A stretch of DNA of 64,000 nt, taken from the NCBI GenBank assembly GCA_947488295.1, contig CANKYU010000001.1, forward strand, positions 496,001 to 560,000, written 5' to 3'. The translations under genes were made by a program, and so were the position numbers. The stretch is from an uncultured Anderseniella sp. (lineage in GTDB: Bacteria; Pseudomonadota; Alphaproteobacteria; Rhizobiales; Aestuariivirgaceae). The notes under the pieces are model-generated. The model had not been told where the DNA came from. It saw only the letters and a program-made list of their open reading frames with translations, and made no database searches. Of the stretch, positions 26,406 through 35,098 are shown one piece after another. Each line of letters starts with the position of its first letter. The first letter of the stretch is position 1.

Positions 26406-27686
26406 ATGAGCGATCAGCAACCGGGCTTTGACACACTGGCCATTCACGCGGGCGCAAAGCCTGATCCGGCGACCGGCGCACGGGCCACGCCGATCTACCA
26501 GACGACATCGTTCGTGTTCGATGATGCCCAGCATGCAGCAGACCTGTTTGCCCTGCGCGCGTTCGGGAATATCTACACCCGGATCATGAACCCGACCCAG
26601 GCGGTGCTGGAAGAAAAGGTGGCGGCTCTCGAAGGCGGCACGGCGGCACTTGCGACCGCATCGGGCCATTCCGCCCAGCTTATTATCTGCCATTCGCTGA
26701 TGATGCCGGGCGATGAAATCGTCTGCGCCCGCCAGCTCTATGGCGGATCGATCAATGCCTTCAACCATTCGTTCAAGTCGTTCGGCTGGAACGTGGTGTG
26801 GGCCGACATCGACGACATCTCTTCGTTTGAGAAAGCCATCACGCCGAAGACCAAGGCGATCTTCATTGAATCGATCGCCAATCCGGGTGGCCGCGTCACC
26901 GACATGGACGCCATCGCAGCCGTCGCCAAAAAGGCGCATGTGCCGCTCATTGTCGACAATACGCTGGCCTCGCCCTATCTGTGCCGGCCGATTGAACATG
27001 GCGCCAACATCGTGGTGGAATCGCTGACCAAGTTCCTCGGCGGCCACGGCAACTCCATGGGCGGCATCATTGTCGACGGCGGCAACTTCGACTGGGGCAA
27101 GAACAAGGGCCAGTTCCCGATGCTGTCGGAGCCCAATGCCTCGTACAATGGCGTCACCATGTATGAAACTTTCGGTAATATCGCCTTTGCGATCACCTGC
27201 CGGGTACTGGGCCTGCGTGATCTGGGTCCGGCCATATCACCGTTCAATGCCTTCCAGATACTGACCGGCATGGAAACCCTGTCGCTGCGCATGCAGCGCC
27301 ATTGCGACAACGCACTGAAGGTGGCCGAATGGCTGTCGAAGGATCCCCGGGTGTCGTGGGTCAGCTATGCGGCATTACCCGGCGACAAGGACCACGACAA
27401 CCAGAAGAAGTATGCGCCAAAGGGTGCCGGTGCGGTGTTCACCTTCGGCCTGAAAGGCGGGTATAACGCTGGTGTCGGCACGGTGTCCAAGGTCGAACTC
27501 CTGTCTCACCTGGCCAATGTGGGTGATACCAGGTCGCTGATCATCCATCCGGCATCAACCACGCACTCACAGCTCACACCGGAACAGCTTGAAAAGGCCG
27601 GTGCCGGGCCGGATGTCGTGCGTCTGTCCGTCGGTATCGAGGACGTCGCCGACATCATTGCCGATCTTGACCAGGCGATGAGCTGA
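26406..27686 (+). CDS. metY: O-acetylhomoserine sulfhydrylase
   Basis: 426-aa PLP enzyme of the Cys/Met-metabolism family. It uses O-acetylhomoserine and sulfide (or methanethiol) to make homocysteine (or methionine). The PLP lysine lies in ESLTKFLGGHGNSMGG, and QTTSFVFDDAQHAADLFALR plus YTRIMNPTQAVLEEKVAALEGG are typical. Length and the insertion before SEPNASYNG fit MetY rather than cystathionine synthases. AAGGAG lies eight bases before the ATG. It is monocistronic and followed by a palindromic repeat. Confidence 0.93.
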   Translation: MSDQQPGFDTLAIHAGAKPDPATGARATPIYQTTSFVFDDAQHAADLFALRAFGNIYTRIMNPTQAVLEEKVAALEGGTAALATASGHSAQLIICHSLMMPGDEIVCARQLYGGSINAFNHSFKSFGWNVVWADIDDISSFEKAITPKTKAIFIESIANPGGRVTDMDAIAAVAKKAHVPLIVDNTLASPYLCRPIEHGANIVVESLTKFLGGHGNSMGGIIVDGGNFDWGKNKGQFPMLSEPNASYNGVTMYETFGNIAFAITCRVLGLRDLGPAISPFNAFQILTGMETLSLRMQRHCDNALKVAEWLSKDPRVSWVSYAALPGDKDHDNQKKYAPKGAGAVFTFGLKGGYNAGVGTVSKVELLSHLANVGDTRSLIIHPASTTHSQLTPEQLEKAGAGPDVVRLSVGIEDVADIIADLDQAMS

Positions 27687-27705
27687 ACCGCTGACTGAAG
27701 GAACA

Positions 27706-27797
27706 CCGTCATGCCAGTGCATGCTGGCATCCAGAACACTGCGGGTCGATGGCCCGCAAGCGTGATTATTGGGTCCCAGCCTGCGCTGGGGTGACGG
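27706..27797. repeat. REP-like palindromic repeat element overlapping a gene end
   Basis: About 92 bp. The outer ends are ~29-bp imperfect inverted copies (CCGTCATGCCAGTGCATGCT against CCGTCACCCCAGCGCAGGCT on the other strand), each itself palindromic. A central GCGGG...CCCGC hairpin lies between. This is the layout of dispersed bacterial palindromic repeats of the TCATCCCxGCGxxGGxGGGA kind. The right end supplies the last codons of the minus-strand gene 27766-28419. Confidence 0.75.
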
Positions 27798-28419
27798 GTT
27801 CCAGTTTGGCAGCTGTCAAATCGGCCTGGGCTATTTTTCCGGTTGAGAGCATCTTCTCCAGAATCATGTCGCGGCGCCGTCTGGCGCGAACCGGGTATCT
27901 GGCCGGATCGTAACTGTGCGGTCCCTTGAGCAGTCCGGCGAGCAGGGCTGCTTCGCCCAAAGTGACATCGGATACCGGTTTGCCCAGAAAAGCCTGCGCC
28001 GCTTCGGAAGCGCCGACGGTGTTGCGCCCGAAATAGCCGCAGTTTGCGACAAACTCGACAAGCGAGCTGCGGCTGACCGCCAGTTTGTAGTACACTGTCG
28101 TCAGCAAATTGCGAACAAGCCGTTCGTCATTGCCCGCCAGAAGCGCCGTGTTTATGTGTGCCCGTGCGGCCATTGAGGCTGCATTGTCACCTTCTGCAAC
28201 ATCCACGGCCTGATAAAGATGTCTCGGCAGAGGCACGTCGGTAACTGGAGATCCAATTTTGCCCGGGTCATCGCATATGTTTGCATAGGAGGTTTTCGGG
28301 GCGGGTGATGGCAGCAGCAAGCCGCCGTATTGCCAAAGCCCCAAGGCAGTAACAATGCCTGCCAGGCACAGTGTTCCCAGTGTCAAACCCCGACTGCCGG
28401 CAATTTTGACTTTCACCAC
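27766..28419 (-). CDS. Degenerate GT51 (peptidoglycan transglycosylase) domain protein
   Basis: 217 aa with an N-terminal membrane anchor (LGTLCLAGIVTALGLWQYGG). The second half matches the back part of the GT51 transglycosylase domain: CGYFGRNTVGASEAAQAFLG, then DVTLGEAALLAGLLKGPHSYDP and RRRRDMILEKMLSTGKI. The catalytic-Glu regions (EDxxFxxHxG and GxSTxTQQ) are missing, and no transpeptidase domain follows, so glycan polymerisation is unlikely. The final ten residues (PVTPAQAGTQ) come from the palindromic repeat. It may be a relic or a non-enzymatic cell-wall protein. Confidence 0.6.
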   Translation of the reverse strand: MVKVKIAGSRGLTLGTLCLAGIVTALGLWQYGGLLLPSPAPKTSYANICDDPGKIGSPVTDVPLPRHLYQAVDVAEGDNAASMAARAHINTALLAGNDERLVRNLLTTVYYKLAVSRSSLVEFVANCGYFGRNTVGASEAAQAFLGKPVSDVTLGEAALLAGLLKGPHSYDPARYPVRARRRRDMILEKMLSTGKIAQADLTAAKLEPVTPAQAGTQ

Positions 28420-28426
28420 AGGCTAC

Positions 28427-28777
28427 TTACCTTTTCCAGCGATAGCTGATGCGTCCCAGCCTGGTCTTGGTTTTCACGACTTGAATGTTCTCGCCATTGA
28501 CCGGCGCACGACCGTTCCGGCCGGCTGTTATCATAACCTTCGTGCCGTCCTCCAGGTCCACCCAGATCAGGTAGGCGCCGCTGCCCTCTTCTGTCTGCGC
28601 GCGTGACCAGGATTGCACCGTCGCCTGTGTCATTGTCTTTTCCGAGGCGCTCATATCGTAAAAAAGCATCAGGAAAAGTGCCAGAACTGCCGCTGAAAGC
28701 AAAACTGCCGGGATGATACTGCGCAAGCGCTGCCGCCAAAGCAAACGATTGAGTTTGGCTTTGCTTTCCTGATCCAT
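28427..28777 (-). CDS. Small membrane protein of unknown function
   Basis: 116 aa. A basic N-terminus (NRLLWRQRLRS) is followed by one transmembrane helix at about 22-44 and a ~70-residue domain with beta strands (ATVQSWSRAQ, AYLIWVDLEDGTKVMIT, VVKTKTRLGRISYRWKR), probably outside the membrane. No family is recognised. It lies between ctaA and the GT51-like gene on the same strand with gaps of 9 and 7 bp, so the three are probably one transcript. Confidence 0.6.
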   Translation of the reverse strand: MDQESKAKLNRLLWRQRLRSIIPAVLLSAAVLALFLMLFYDMSASEKTMTQATVQSWSRAQTEEGSGAYLIWVDLEDGTKVMITAGRNGRAPVNGENIQVVKTKTRLGRISYRWKR

Positions 28778-28786
28778 ACCAACAAG

Positions 28787-29860
28787 TTAGGATGGTGTTG
28801 CGGTTTTTTCAAATCCGGGCGACTGCCTCTTGCACAGCTCATGCAGGTGCCAGATGCAGGCTGCCAGCACGACAAGTGCGCCGCCCTGGTGGATCAGTCC
28901 CAGTGTAATCGGTACCTGGGCCAGCAGCGTCCAGATACCGAAACCGATCTGCGCCAGTACCGCAATGAGGATCGCGAGACCTGACATGCGCACCGCCGGG
29001 GGATGTCGCTCGTTCATGGCGCGCGCAGCGTGCACCAGCGCCAGGATGGCGATGACATAGGCCACGATGCGGTGCTGGAACTGCACCGTGAGCACGTTCT
29101 CGAAGAAGTTGCGCCAGGCCGGTTCCATCGCCATCAGCCCGTTGGGCACGAACCGGCCATCCATCAGCGGCCAGGTGTTGTGCGACAGGCCGGCATCGAG
29201 GCCGGCCACAAACCCGCCGAGAGCCGTTTGTGCGATGACCAGTCCGGCGAGGGCCAGCGCCGGCCAGCCCAGGGTGACGGTTGAGGCGGGCCGGCGCTTG
29301 TCCCGGCCGATGCCGAGTGCGGTCCACATGATGGCGGCGAATATGACCGTCGCCAGTGTCAGGTGGGCTGACAACCGGTACTGGCTGACGTCCGTACGCT
29401 CCACCAGACCCGACATGACCATGTACCAGCCAAGCGCGCCCTGCAGCCCGCCGAGCACAAAAAGCACCAGTAACCGGGGAACCTGGGTTTTGTGCAACCT
29501 GCCGGTCAGCCAGAAGAAGACGAACGGGATGAAGAAGACCACACCAATGGCGCGGCCCAGGAAGCGGTGTCCCCACTCCCACCAGTAGATGAACTTGAAT
29601 TCGTCCAGGCTCATGCCCTTGTTGATGAGCTGGTATTCCGGGATCTGGCGGTACTTTTCCAGTGCCTCCAGCCAGTGGGCTTCGCTCAATGGCGGAATGG
29701 CGCCCAGCAACGGTTGCCATTCGGTGATGGACAGGCCGGAATCCGTCAGCCGGGTGGCGCCACCAACAATCACCATGGCGAACACCATCGTAGCAACAAG
29801 CACCAGCCACCAGCGTATGGAGGGCAGGGATGCGAGCTGTTTTTCGGTCAGGGTTGTCAT
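28787..29860 (-). CDS. ctaA: Heme A synthase (COX15/CtaA)
   Basis: 357-aa membrane protein with eight hydrophobic helices. It converts heme O to heme A for cytochrome aa3 oxidase. Family motifs include GGATRLTDSGLSITEWQP near the N-terminus, EYxxWWEWGHRFLGR-type sequence (FKFIYWWEWGHRFLGR), LGGLQGALGWYMVMSGL and FQHRIVAY, which carry the conserved heme-ligand histidines. It is the alphaproteobacterial COX15 form. The start at 29860 (MTTLTEKQLASLPSIRWW) is preferred over an upstream frame extension to 29935. Confidence 0.95.
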   Translation of the reverse strand: MTTLTEKQLASLPSIRWWLVLVATMVFAMVIVGGATRLTDSGLSITEWQPLLGAIPPLSEAHWLEALEKYRQIPEYQLINKGMSLDEFKFIYWWEWGHRFLGRAIGVVFFIPFVFFWLTGRLHKTQVPRLLVLFVLGGLQGALGWYMVMSGLVERTDVSQYRLSAHLTLATVIFAAIMWTALGIGRDKRRPASTVTLGWPALALAGLVIAQTALGGFVAGLDAGLSHNTWPLMDGRFVPNGLMAMEPAWRNFFENVLTVQFQHRIVAYVIAILALVHAARAMNERHPPAVRMSGLAILIAVLAQIGFGIWTLLAQVPITLGLIHQGGALVVLAACIWHLHELCKRQSPGFEKTATPS

Positions 29861-30042
29861 GTAATGTGACCTATTGCGTGTCAGGCCGTGTTTGAATGGC
29901 GCACAGCGCCGCACCCGTGATTGCCGCAAGGGCAATTAACCGTGTCATTGTTGCTCTAGCACACGCTGCCGAATTCTTGGTACATATGGTTGATGAAAGA
30001 TGACGAACCGGGGTGTGCGTCAGTGTGGAGTAGCAGACTAAA

Positions 30043-31362
30043 GTGAAGCAAAAGATCGAACAGGCAGCGCAGCTGTTCCAGGCGGGGCAGCCGCGCGAAG
30101 CGCTTGAAGTGCTACAGCCTGTGACCAGCAAGGCGCCAGGCATGATGCGCGGGCAGACTCTGTCTGCACGCTGCTGGCTGGCGCTTGGTCATCGGGACAA
30201 GGCGCTGGATCATCTGGCCACGGTCGCCGGCTATATCGACAAGGCGCCGCGCCCGGCACTGGCCAGGGCGAACCTGGCCCGGTTTTATGCCATGGCCGAC
30301 GAGTGGGACACAGCAACCTCGATTCTCGAAGTTGCAGTTTCGCAGGAGCCGGACAACATCGAACTGAAGGTCAAACACGCCGACATGCTGGCCAATGCCG
30401 GGCAGTGGCGTGAAGCGCTGATGATCTTTGAAGCAGCTGTCAAGAAGTTCCCGGAAAACGCGTCGCTGCTGCGCTCCACGGCGATTTCGGCGCAGATGTG
30501 CAAGCAGAATGTCCGGGCCGTTGAACTGTACACCCGTGCCATGGCGGCTGGTCTTGCGGACAAGCAGGTTTATTCCAACCTGATCGGCGCGCTGATTGAA
30601 CTCGGCCGTGTTGATGAAGCCCATCGCCATGCGGTCGACTGGTGCGCCGCCATGCCCGCAGACATAGAGGCGATGGCGTTCATGGCGCTGCTTGAGGTTG
30701 AGGTGGGCAATCTCGATGTCGCGGCACGCTGGTTTGACTTCGGCCGGTTTGTGAAAGGGCACACCATAGAAGTGCCCGCAGGCTATGACGATCTGCAAGC
30801 TTTCAACAAGTCCATTGAGGACGTTGTACTCGGCCATGACCGGCTGGAGACGCCGCCTGAAGATCACCCGACCTGGCACCATCCAGCACTGCGTATCGGC
30901 CCGGACATCAACACTGATCATGCCGGTCCCGTCGGTGAGCTTGAGAAACAGATCCGGACTGCCGTCGACAGGTATTTTGCCGACAGTCCCAATGACGACA
31001 ATCACCCGTTTCTGGCAACCGAGCCGAAGGACTACGACATCGTGGCATGGTCTGCGGTGCTGGACGGAGAAGGCAATCAGAAACCGCACATCCACATGTC
31101 AGGTTATCTGTCGGGCTGCTATTATGTGACCATCCCGGATGAGGTCTCGGGATCTGGCGATGACAATGCCGGTGCCTTCGAGATGGGCAGACCGCCGGAG
31201 GAACTGCCGTTCAAGGCCGAGTTTCCGGTTGAAACCGTCAAGCCGTATGAAGGCCTGATGCTGCTGTTTCCGGCCTTCATGTATCACGGCACAGTGCCGT
31301 TCAAGTCAAAGCAGAAACGCATCTGCGTGGCTTTTGATGTGATTCCGAAACAGACAGCCTGA
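30043..31362 (+). CDS. TPR protein with C-terminal 2-oxoglutarate/Fe(II) oxygenase-like domain
   Basis: 439 aa. Residues 1-~250 are tetratricopeptide-like helical repeats (AAQLFQAGQPREALEVLQPV, ADMLANAGQWREALMIFEAA and similar). The C-terminal ~130 residues match the putative 2OG-Fe(II) oxygenase family: QKPHIHMSGYLSGCYYVTIP contains the first His, and LMLLFPAFMYHGTVPFKS the second, followed by RICVAFDV. The enzyme might hydroxylate a protein or small molecule. Start is GTG at 30043; no strong Shine-Dalgarno is visible. Monocistronic, next to ctaA divergently. Confidence 0.75.
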   Translation: MKQKIEQAAQLFQAGQPREALEVLQPVTSKAPGMMRGQTLSARCWLALGHRDKALDHLATVAGYIDKAPRPALARANLARFYAMADEWDTATSILEVAVSQEPDNIELKVKHADMLANAGQWREALMIFEAAVKKFPENASLLRSTAISAQMCKQNVRAVELYTRAMAAGLADKQVYSNLIGALIELGRVDEAHRHAVDWCAAMPADIEAMAFMALLEVEVGNLDVAARWFDFGRFVKGHTIEVPAGYDDLQAFNKSIEDVVLGHDRLETPPEDHPTWHHPALRIGPDINTDHAGPVGELEKQIRTAVDRYFADSPNDDNHPFLATEPKDYDIVAWSAVLDGEGNQKPHIHMSGYLSGCYYVTIPDEVSGSGDDNAGAFEMGRPPEELPFKAEFPVETVKPYEGLMLLFPAFMYHGTVPFKSKQKRICVAFDVIPKQTA

Positions 31363-31370
31363 CGCCGGGT

Positions 31371-32393
31371 TTACTCGGCAGCCTGCCGTGCCGCCATGGC
31401 ATCGGCTACAATGGCGAGGGCCTGATGGATGACTTCCGCACCGGCGCCGTCGCGCCGCGCATCCTCCGACAGGACACGCCGCCACAGCCTGCCGCCGGGC
31501 TGGGCATGAAACAGACCCATCATGTGCCGGGTGATACGGGTCACGTAGTCGCCTTGCGCCAGGCGCTGTTCAATATAGCCGATCATGCGCTCAGCCGCAT
31601 CCATGCGGCTTGCGACCGGGTTGTCGGTTGCGCCGAATATCAGTTTGTCGACGTCAGCCAGCAGCCAGGGATGCTGGTAGGCTGCACGGCCCAGCATCAC
31701 CCCGTCCACATGATCCAGATGCGCCAGTGCGTCTTGCAGCGTTTCGATACCGCCATTTATTGAGATGTGCAGGTCCGGCCGGGCTGCCTTGAGCCGGTAA
31801 ACCCGGCCATAGTCGAGCGGCGGCACATCGCGGTTCTGCTTCGGGCTGAGACCATCAAGCCACGCCTTGCGTGCATGCACGATGAATGTATCACAGCCTG
31901 CCGATGCCACGGTTTCGATGAAATGGGTGAAATCTGCCTCTGCGTCCTGATCATCTATTCCGATGCGGCATTTGACGGTCACTGGAACAGCAACGGCGCG
32001 GCGCATGGCGTCCACACCACGCGCCACCGTGTCCGGTTCCGCCATCAGGCAGGCACCGAAGCGGCCGGACTGCACGCGATCTGACGGGCACCCGCAATTG
32101 AGGTTGATCTCGTCATAACCAAGGTCCTCACCAATGCGGGCGGCTTGTGCCAGCTCTGCAGGCTCAGATCCGCCAAGTTGCAGGGCGACAGGATGTTCGC
32201 AAGGATCAAAGCCAAGCAGATGATCGCGATCACCATGGATCACGGCGCCGGTTGTCAGCATTTCCGTGTAGAGCAGGGCGTGCCGGGTCAGTTGCCGGTG
32301 AAAAACGCGGCAATGCCTGTCCGTCCAGTCCATCATGGGTGCAACGGACAGCCGGCGTGCATCGGCGGTTGATATGTCGGCATGTTCGCTCAT
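31371..32393 (-). CDS. dusA: tRNA-dihydrouridine(20/20a) synthase DusA
   Basis: About 340-aa FMN enzyme reducing uridine in the tRNA D-loop. It opens with SVAPMMDWTDRHCRVFHRQL, the FMN-binding start of DusA, and has the catalytic-Cys segment NLNCGCPSDRVQSGRFGACLM. Further motifs are KCRIGIDDQDAEADFTHF and FIVHARKAWLDGLSPKQNR, the DusA-specific insertion. Start is ambiguous between 32393 (listed) and an ATG 15 bases upstream; neither has a clear ribosome-binding site. It is convergent with the TPR/oxygenase gene, 8 bp apart. Confidence 0.93.
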   Translation of the reverse strand: MSEHADISTADARRLSVAPMMDWTDRHCRVFHRQLTRHALLYTEMLTTGAVIHGDRDHLLGFDPCEHPVALQLGGSEPAELAQAARIGEDLGYDEINLNCGCPSDRVQSGRFGACLMAEPDTVARGVDAMRRAVAVPVTVKCRIGIDDQDAEADFTHFIETVASAGCDTFIVHARKAWLDGLSPKQNRDVPPLDYGRVYRLKAARPDLHISINGGIETLQDALAHLDHVDGVMLGRAAYQHPWLLADVDKLIFGATDNPVASRMDAAERMIGYIEQRLAQGDYVTRITRHMMGLFHAQPGGRLWRRVLSEDARRDGAGAEVIHQALAIVADAMAARQAAE

Positions 32394-32555
32394 CTGGCAC
32401 AAGTCCATACAGAGACGGAATGCGCGATGTCAAACCTCACAGCTCCCTGCGCAACTGCGTGCGCCGATAATGAAGCTGGATAAGTTGCCAACTGACGTGA
32501 TTTTTTCAACCTGGACGGGTAACGTGATCAGGTTGAAGAATCAAAAGACGGCGGA

Positions 32556-33380
32556 ATGCTCCAACCAGTTCAAATTGGCCCTGCGCCCTGGTCGCGTGCC
32601 GAGATCCGGGGAGATCTTGAGCAATTCTGCCAGCTTCTTGACGCGCGTCCCATCCGCGACAATCGCGGTGGCATGCAGGCTCCGCACTTGTTTGCCGTCT
32701 GGTTCTTGGCGCGCGCACTGCAACCTGCTGCAATCGTGGAAAGTGGCGTGTTGAAGGGGCAGGGAACATGGATGCTGAGGCAGGCATGTCCTGATGCGAC
32801 CATCCATTGCATCGATCCGGACCTGTCCCGTGTCGAGTTCCGGGATGACAGGGCCATCTACCAGACAGATGACTTTGCCGCGAGCGACTGGCGTCATCTG
32901 GACCGGGAGCGGACGCTGCTGGTGTTTGATGATCACGTTAACGCCCTGGATCGGGTGCGGCAGGCCAGGAAACTGGGCTTCAGGCATATGATCTTCGAGG
33001 ACAATTACCCGGCATCGATAGGTGATTGCTATTCACTGAAAAAGGCGTTTGCCGGTGCCGGGTTTTCACCGGTTCGAGACAGGGGGGGCGACAAGCGCAA
33101 CCCGTTTCTTGGCCTCAAGTGGCCACAGAGCAGGAAGGCGCGCTCGCCGGTGCCGCCAAACACGGACGATGCGCTATTTCTGTCCCGAAACCTGGCGGTT
33201 TACAGCGAGTTTCCACCCTTGTTCCGACCGTCACGCACCAGGTGGAGCGACGACTGGACTGATGAGCTGTATCCCACGCCGCCGGCCGTGCTGGAGGAGA
33301 CGGACAAGGATTGTTTCCCGGTGTTGTGGCAGGAATCCTTGTCCTACACCTGGATATGCTACGCGCAGCTCAGACAGTGA
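32556..33380 (+). CDS. Class I SAM-methyltransferase-like protein
   Basis: 274 aa. A Rossmann-like core is suggested by IVESGVLKGQGTWMLRQACP, then ATIHCIDPDLSRVEF and RTLLVFDDHVNALDRVRQA, the order expected of Methyltransf_24-like or surface-polysaccharide-linked enzymes. The first glycine motif is poor (ESGVLKG), so SAM binding is not certain. The C-terminal half contains FEDNYPASIGDCYSLKKAF and aromatic-rich segments. Not part of a clear operon; it faces the thiamine operon tail to tail. Confidence 0.55.
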   Translation: MLQPVQIGPAPWSRAEIRGDLEQFCQLLDARPIRDNRGGMQAPHLFAVWFLARALQPAAIVESGVLKGQGTWMLRQACPDATIHCIDPDLSRVEFRDDRAIYQTDDFAASDWRHLDRERTLLVFDDHVNALDRVRQARKLGFRHMIFEDNYPASIGDCYSLKKAFAGAGFSPVRDRGGDKRNPFLGLKWPQSRKARSPVPPNTDDALFLSRNLAVYSEFPPLFRPSRTRWSDDWTDELYPTPPAVLEETDKDCFPVLWQESLSYTWICYAQLRQ

Positions 33381-33393
33381 AACTTCTCCTGCA

Positions 33394-34128
33394 TCAAGCG
33401 CCAGTTGCAGCCTGCTGCAGCTTGTGAGCAACGAAATCCTTCGCCAGTGAACACGCCTGTTCCCGGGGATGGCCCAGAGCGAGGTTCGCAGCGATGGCGC
33501 TTGCCAGCATGCAGCCGGTGCCGCGCAAGGATACGTTCAGTCGCGGGGCCGCGAATTCTGCGGCGGGCAGGTTGCTTTGAAACAACCGGTCAATGGACAT
33601 TTCGCCATCACCGTGACCGCCCTTGACCAGCACGGCCGCTGCGCCGAGGTCCAGCAGGGCGTTTGCCTGCTGTTCAGGGGTCTCGCTGCCTGTCAGAATC
33701 CGGGCTTCCGGCAGGTTGGGTGTCACCAGTGTGCACAGGGGTAGAAGACGGGTCCTGATCGCGGCGATACCGTCAGGATCGAGCAAGGGCGTGCCGGAAG
33801 ATGACACCAGTACCGGGTCGATGACCAGCGGAACCGTTGCGGCGTTCGCCAGGACCTCGGCGACCGCGACAATCGTTTCACCTGAATGCAGCATGCCCGT
33901 CTTGACAGCGCCGACAGGGCCGGTTGCAAATGCCGATGACAATTGCTGCGCGACCTGATCCGGTGGCATGGGAGCAACGGCGTGAACCGCCAGATCGGTC
34001 TGTGCGGTGACAGCGGTTATCACAGGTCTTGCTTCGCATTGCAGCTCGGTGAGCGTGGCGATGTCGCGGGACAGGCCGGCGCCGCCGCTGGAATCCGTGC
34101 CGCCGATGACAATGACCGCCGGTTTCAT
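33394..34128 (-). CDS. thiD: Hydroxymethylpyrimidine (phosphate) kinase
   Basis: 244-aa ribokinase-fold kinase that phosphorylates HMP and HMP-P for thiamine assembly. VIGGTDSSGGAGLSRDI, PLVIDPVLVSSSGTPLL, LVTPNLPEA and the ATP/anion-hole motif LRGTGCMLASAIAA are present; the usual DPVMVA/GTGCT patterns are slightly modified. Last gene of the thiCOSGEFD operon, 4 bp after thiF. Confidence 0.92.
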   Translation of the reverse strand: MKPAVIVIGGTDSSGGAGLSRDIATLTELQCEARPVITAVTAQTDLAVHAVAPMPPDQVAQQLSSAFATGPVGAVKTGMLHSGETIVAVAEVLANAATVPLVIDPVLVSSSGTPLLDPDGIAAIRTRLLPLCTLVTPNLPEARILTGSETPEQQANALLDLGAAAVLVKGGHGDGEMSIDRLFQSNLPAAEFAAPRLNVSLRGTGCMLASAIAANLALGHPREQACSLAKDFVAHKLQQAATGA

Positions 34129-34132
34129 AGCG

Positions 34133-35098
34133 CTAGCCCAGCGCGATCAGGCAGATGTCGGTACCGCCTGCCTGCTGCAGGCGAAGACCGGCATTCCATG
34201 CCCTGAGGCCCGACCGGCAGCACAGCACCGTGCGAAGCCCGCGGGCTTGTCCGGCAAGCGCTTCCACGTCATCGACAGTCGAACGGCACGCCCCTGTGGT
34301 GACGACATCCGGTGCTTCCTCGACACCACGAAGATCGACCACAAAGTCACTGTCGGCAATGTCCTCAACGGAAACGAAGCCAAAACCGTCTTCGGGTTCC
34401 GGCGCATTACGAAACGAGAACGATGAAGTGGTGAACTGGCGCAGGTCGAGGCTGATCATGCGGCCAAGCGGCGACGGCTCCAGGCCGAGCAGGCAACTCA
34501 GGGCCATTTGCGCCTGTAGTGATCCGAGAATGCCTACCGCCGGCCCGCTGACGCCGGCTGTCGCACAATTGGCGGCAGATTGCGGCAGGTCGGGAAACAC
34601 GGCCCTGACGCTGGGGGCGCGGCCGCCGCAAAAGCCGCCGGCATAACCGGCAAACCCCAGCACCGATGCCGACACGAAGGCCTGGCCGGATGCCAGACAA
34701 TGGTCCGACAAGGTGTAGGTGACTGCAAAGCTGTCAGCGGCGTCGATGACAATGTCGGCGTTTTTGCACAGTGATGCCGCGTTTGCCGGTTCAAGCCGGC
34801 GAACATCAGCCAGGATTTCAATCTCCGGATTATAGGCGGACAGCGCACGCCGGGCGGCTTCGGCTTTGGGCCGGCCAATGTCAGTCATGGCATACAGCGG
34901 CTGGCGATGCAGATTGCTTTTTTCCACCACGTCCGCGTCGACAATCCGGATGCTGCCGACACCGGCCCCGGCAAGATAGCTGAGCGCCGGGCAGCCAAGG
35001 CCGCCTGCGCCGACGACCAGAACCCGGGCATTGGCGAGCCGGGCCTGACCTTCGTCCCCGATTTCCGGCAGGACCATCTGGCGGGCATAGCGGCTCAT
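34133..35098 (-). CDS. thiF: ThiF-type sulfur-carrier adenylyltransferase with C-terminal rhodanese-like region
   Basis: 321 aa. The E1-like domain has the nucleotide loop VLVVGAGGLGCPALSYLAGAG, the Arg in NLHRQPLY and the DAADSFAVTY metal site; it would adenylate the GG tail of ThiS. The expected zinc CxxC pairs of MoeB/ThiF are not clear. Residues after ~245 (FVVDLRGVEEAP to VLCCRSGLRAWNAGLRLQ) read as a short rhodanese domain with a candidate Cys in CCRSG, as in MoeBR-type fusions. The start at 35098 overlaps the thiE stop by one base. Confidence 0.88.
   Translation of the reverse strand: MSRYARQMVLPEIGDEGQARLANARVLVVGAGGLGCPALSYLAGAGVGSIRIVDADVVEKSNLHRQPLYAMTDIGRPKAEAARRALSAYNPEIEILADVRRLEPANAASLCKNADIVIDAADSFAVTYTLSDHCLASGQAFVSASVLGFAGYAGGFCGGRAPSVRAVFPDLPQSAANCATAGVSGPAVGILGSLQAQMALSCLLGLEPSPLGRMISLDLRQFTTSSFSFRNAPEPEDGFGFVSVEDIADSDFVVDLRGVEEAPDVVTTGACRSTVDDVEALAGQARGLRTVLCCRSGLRAWNAGLRLQQAGGTDICLIALG

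Noticed and set aside
29871..29948. 25-codon minus-strand ORF (MTRLIALAAITGAALCAIQ...) just before ctaA
   Set aside because: Hydrophobic and leader-like, but there is no convincing Shine-Dalgarno and no way to judge conservation here.
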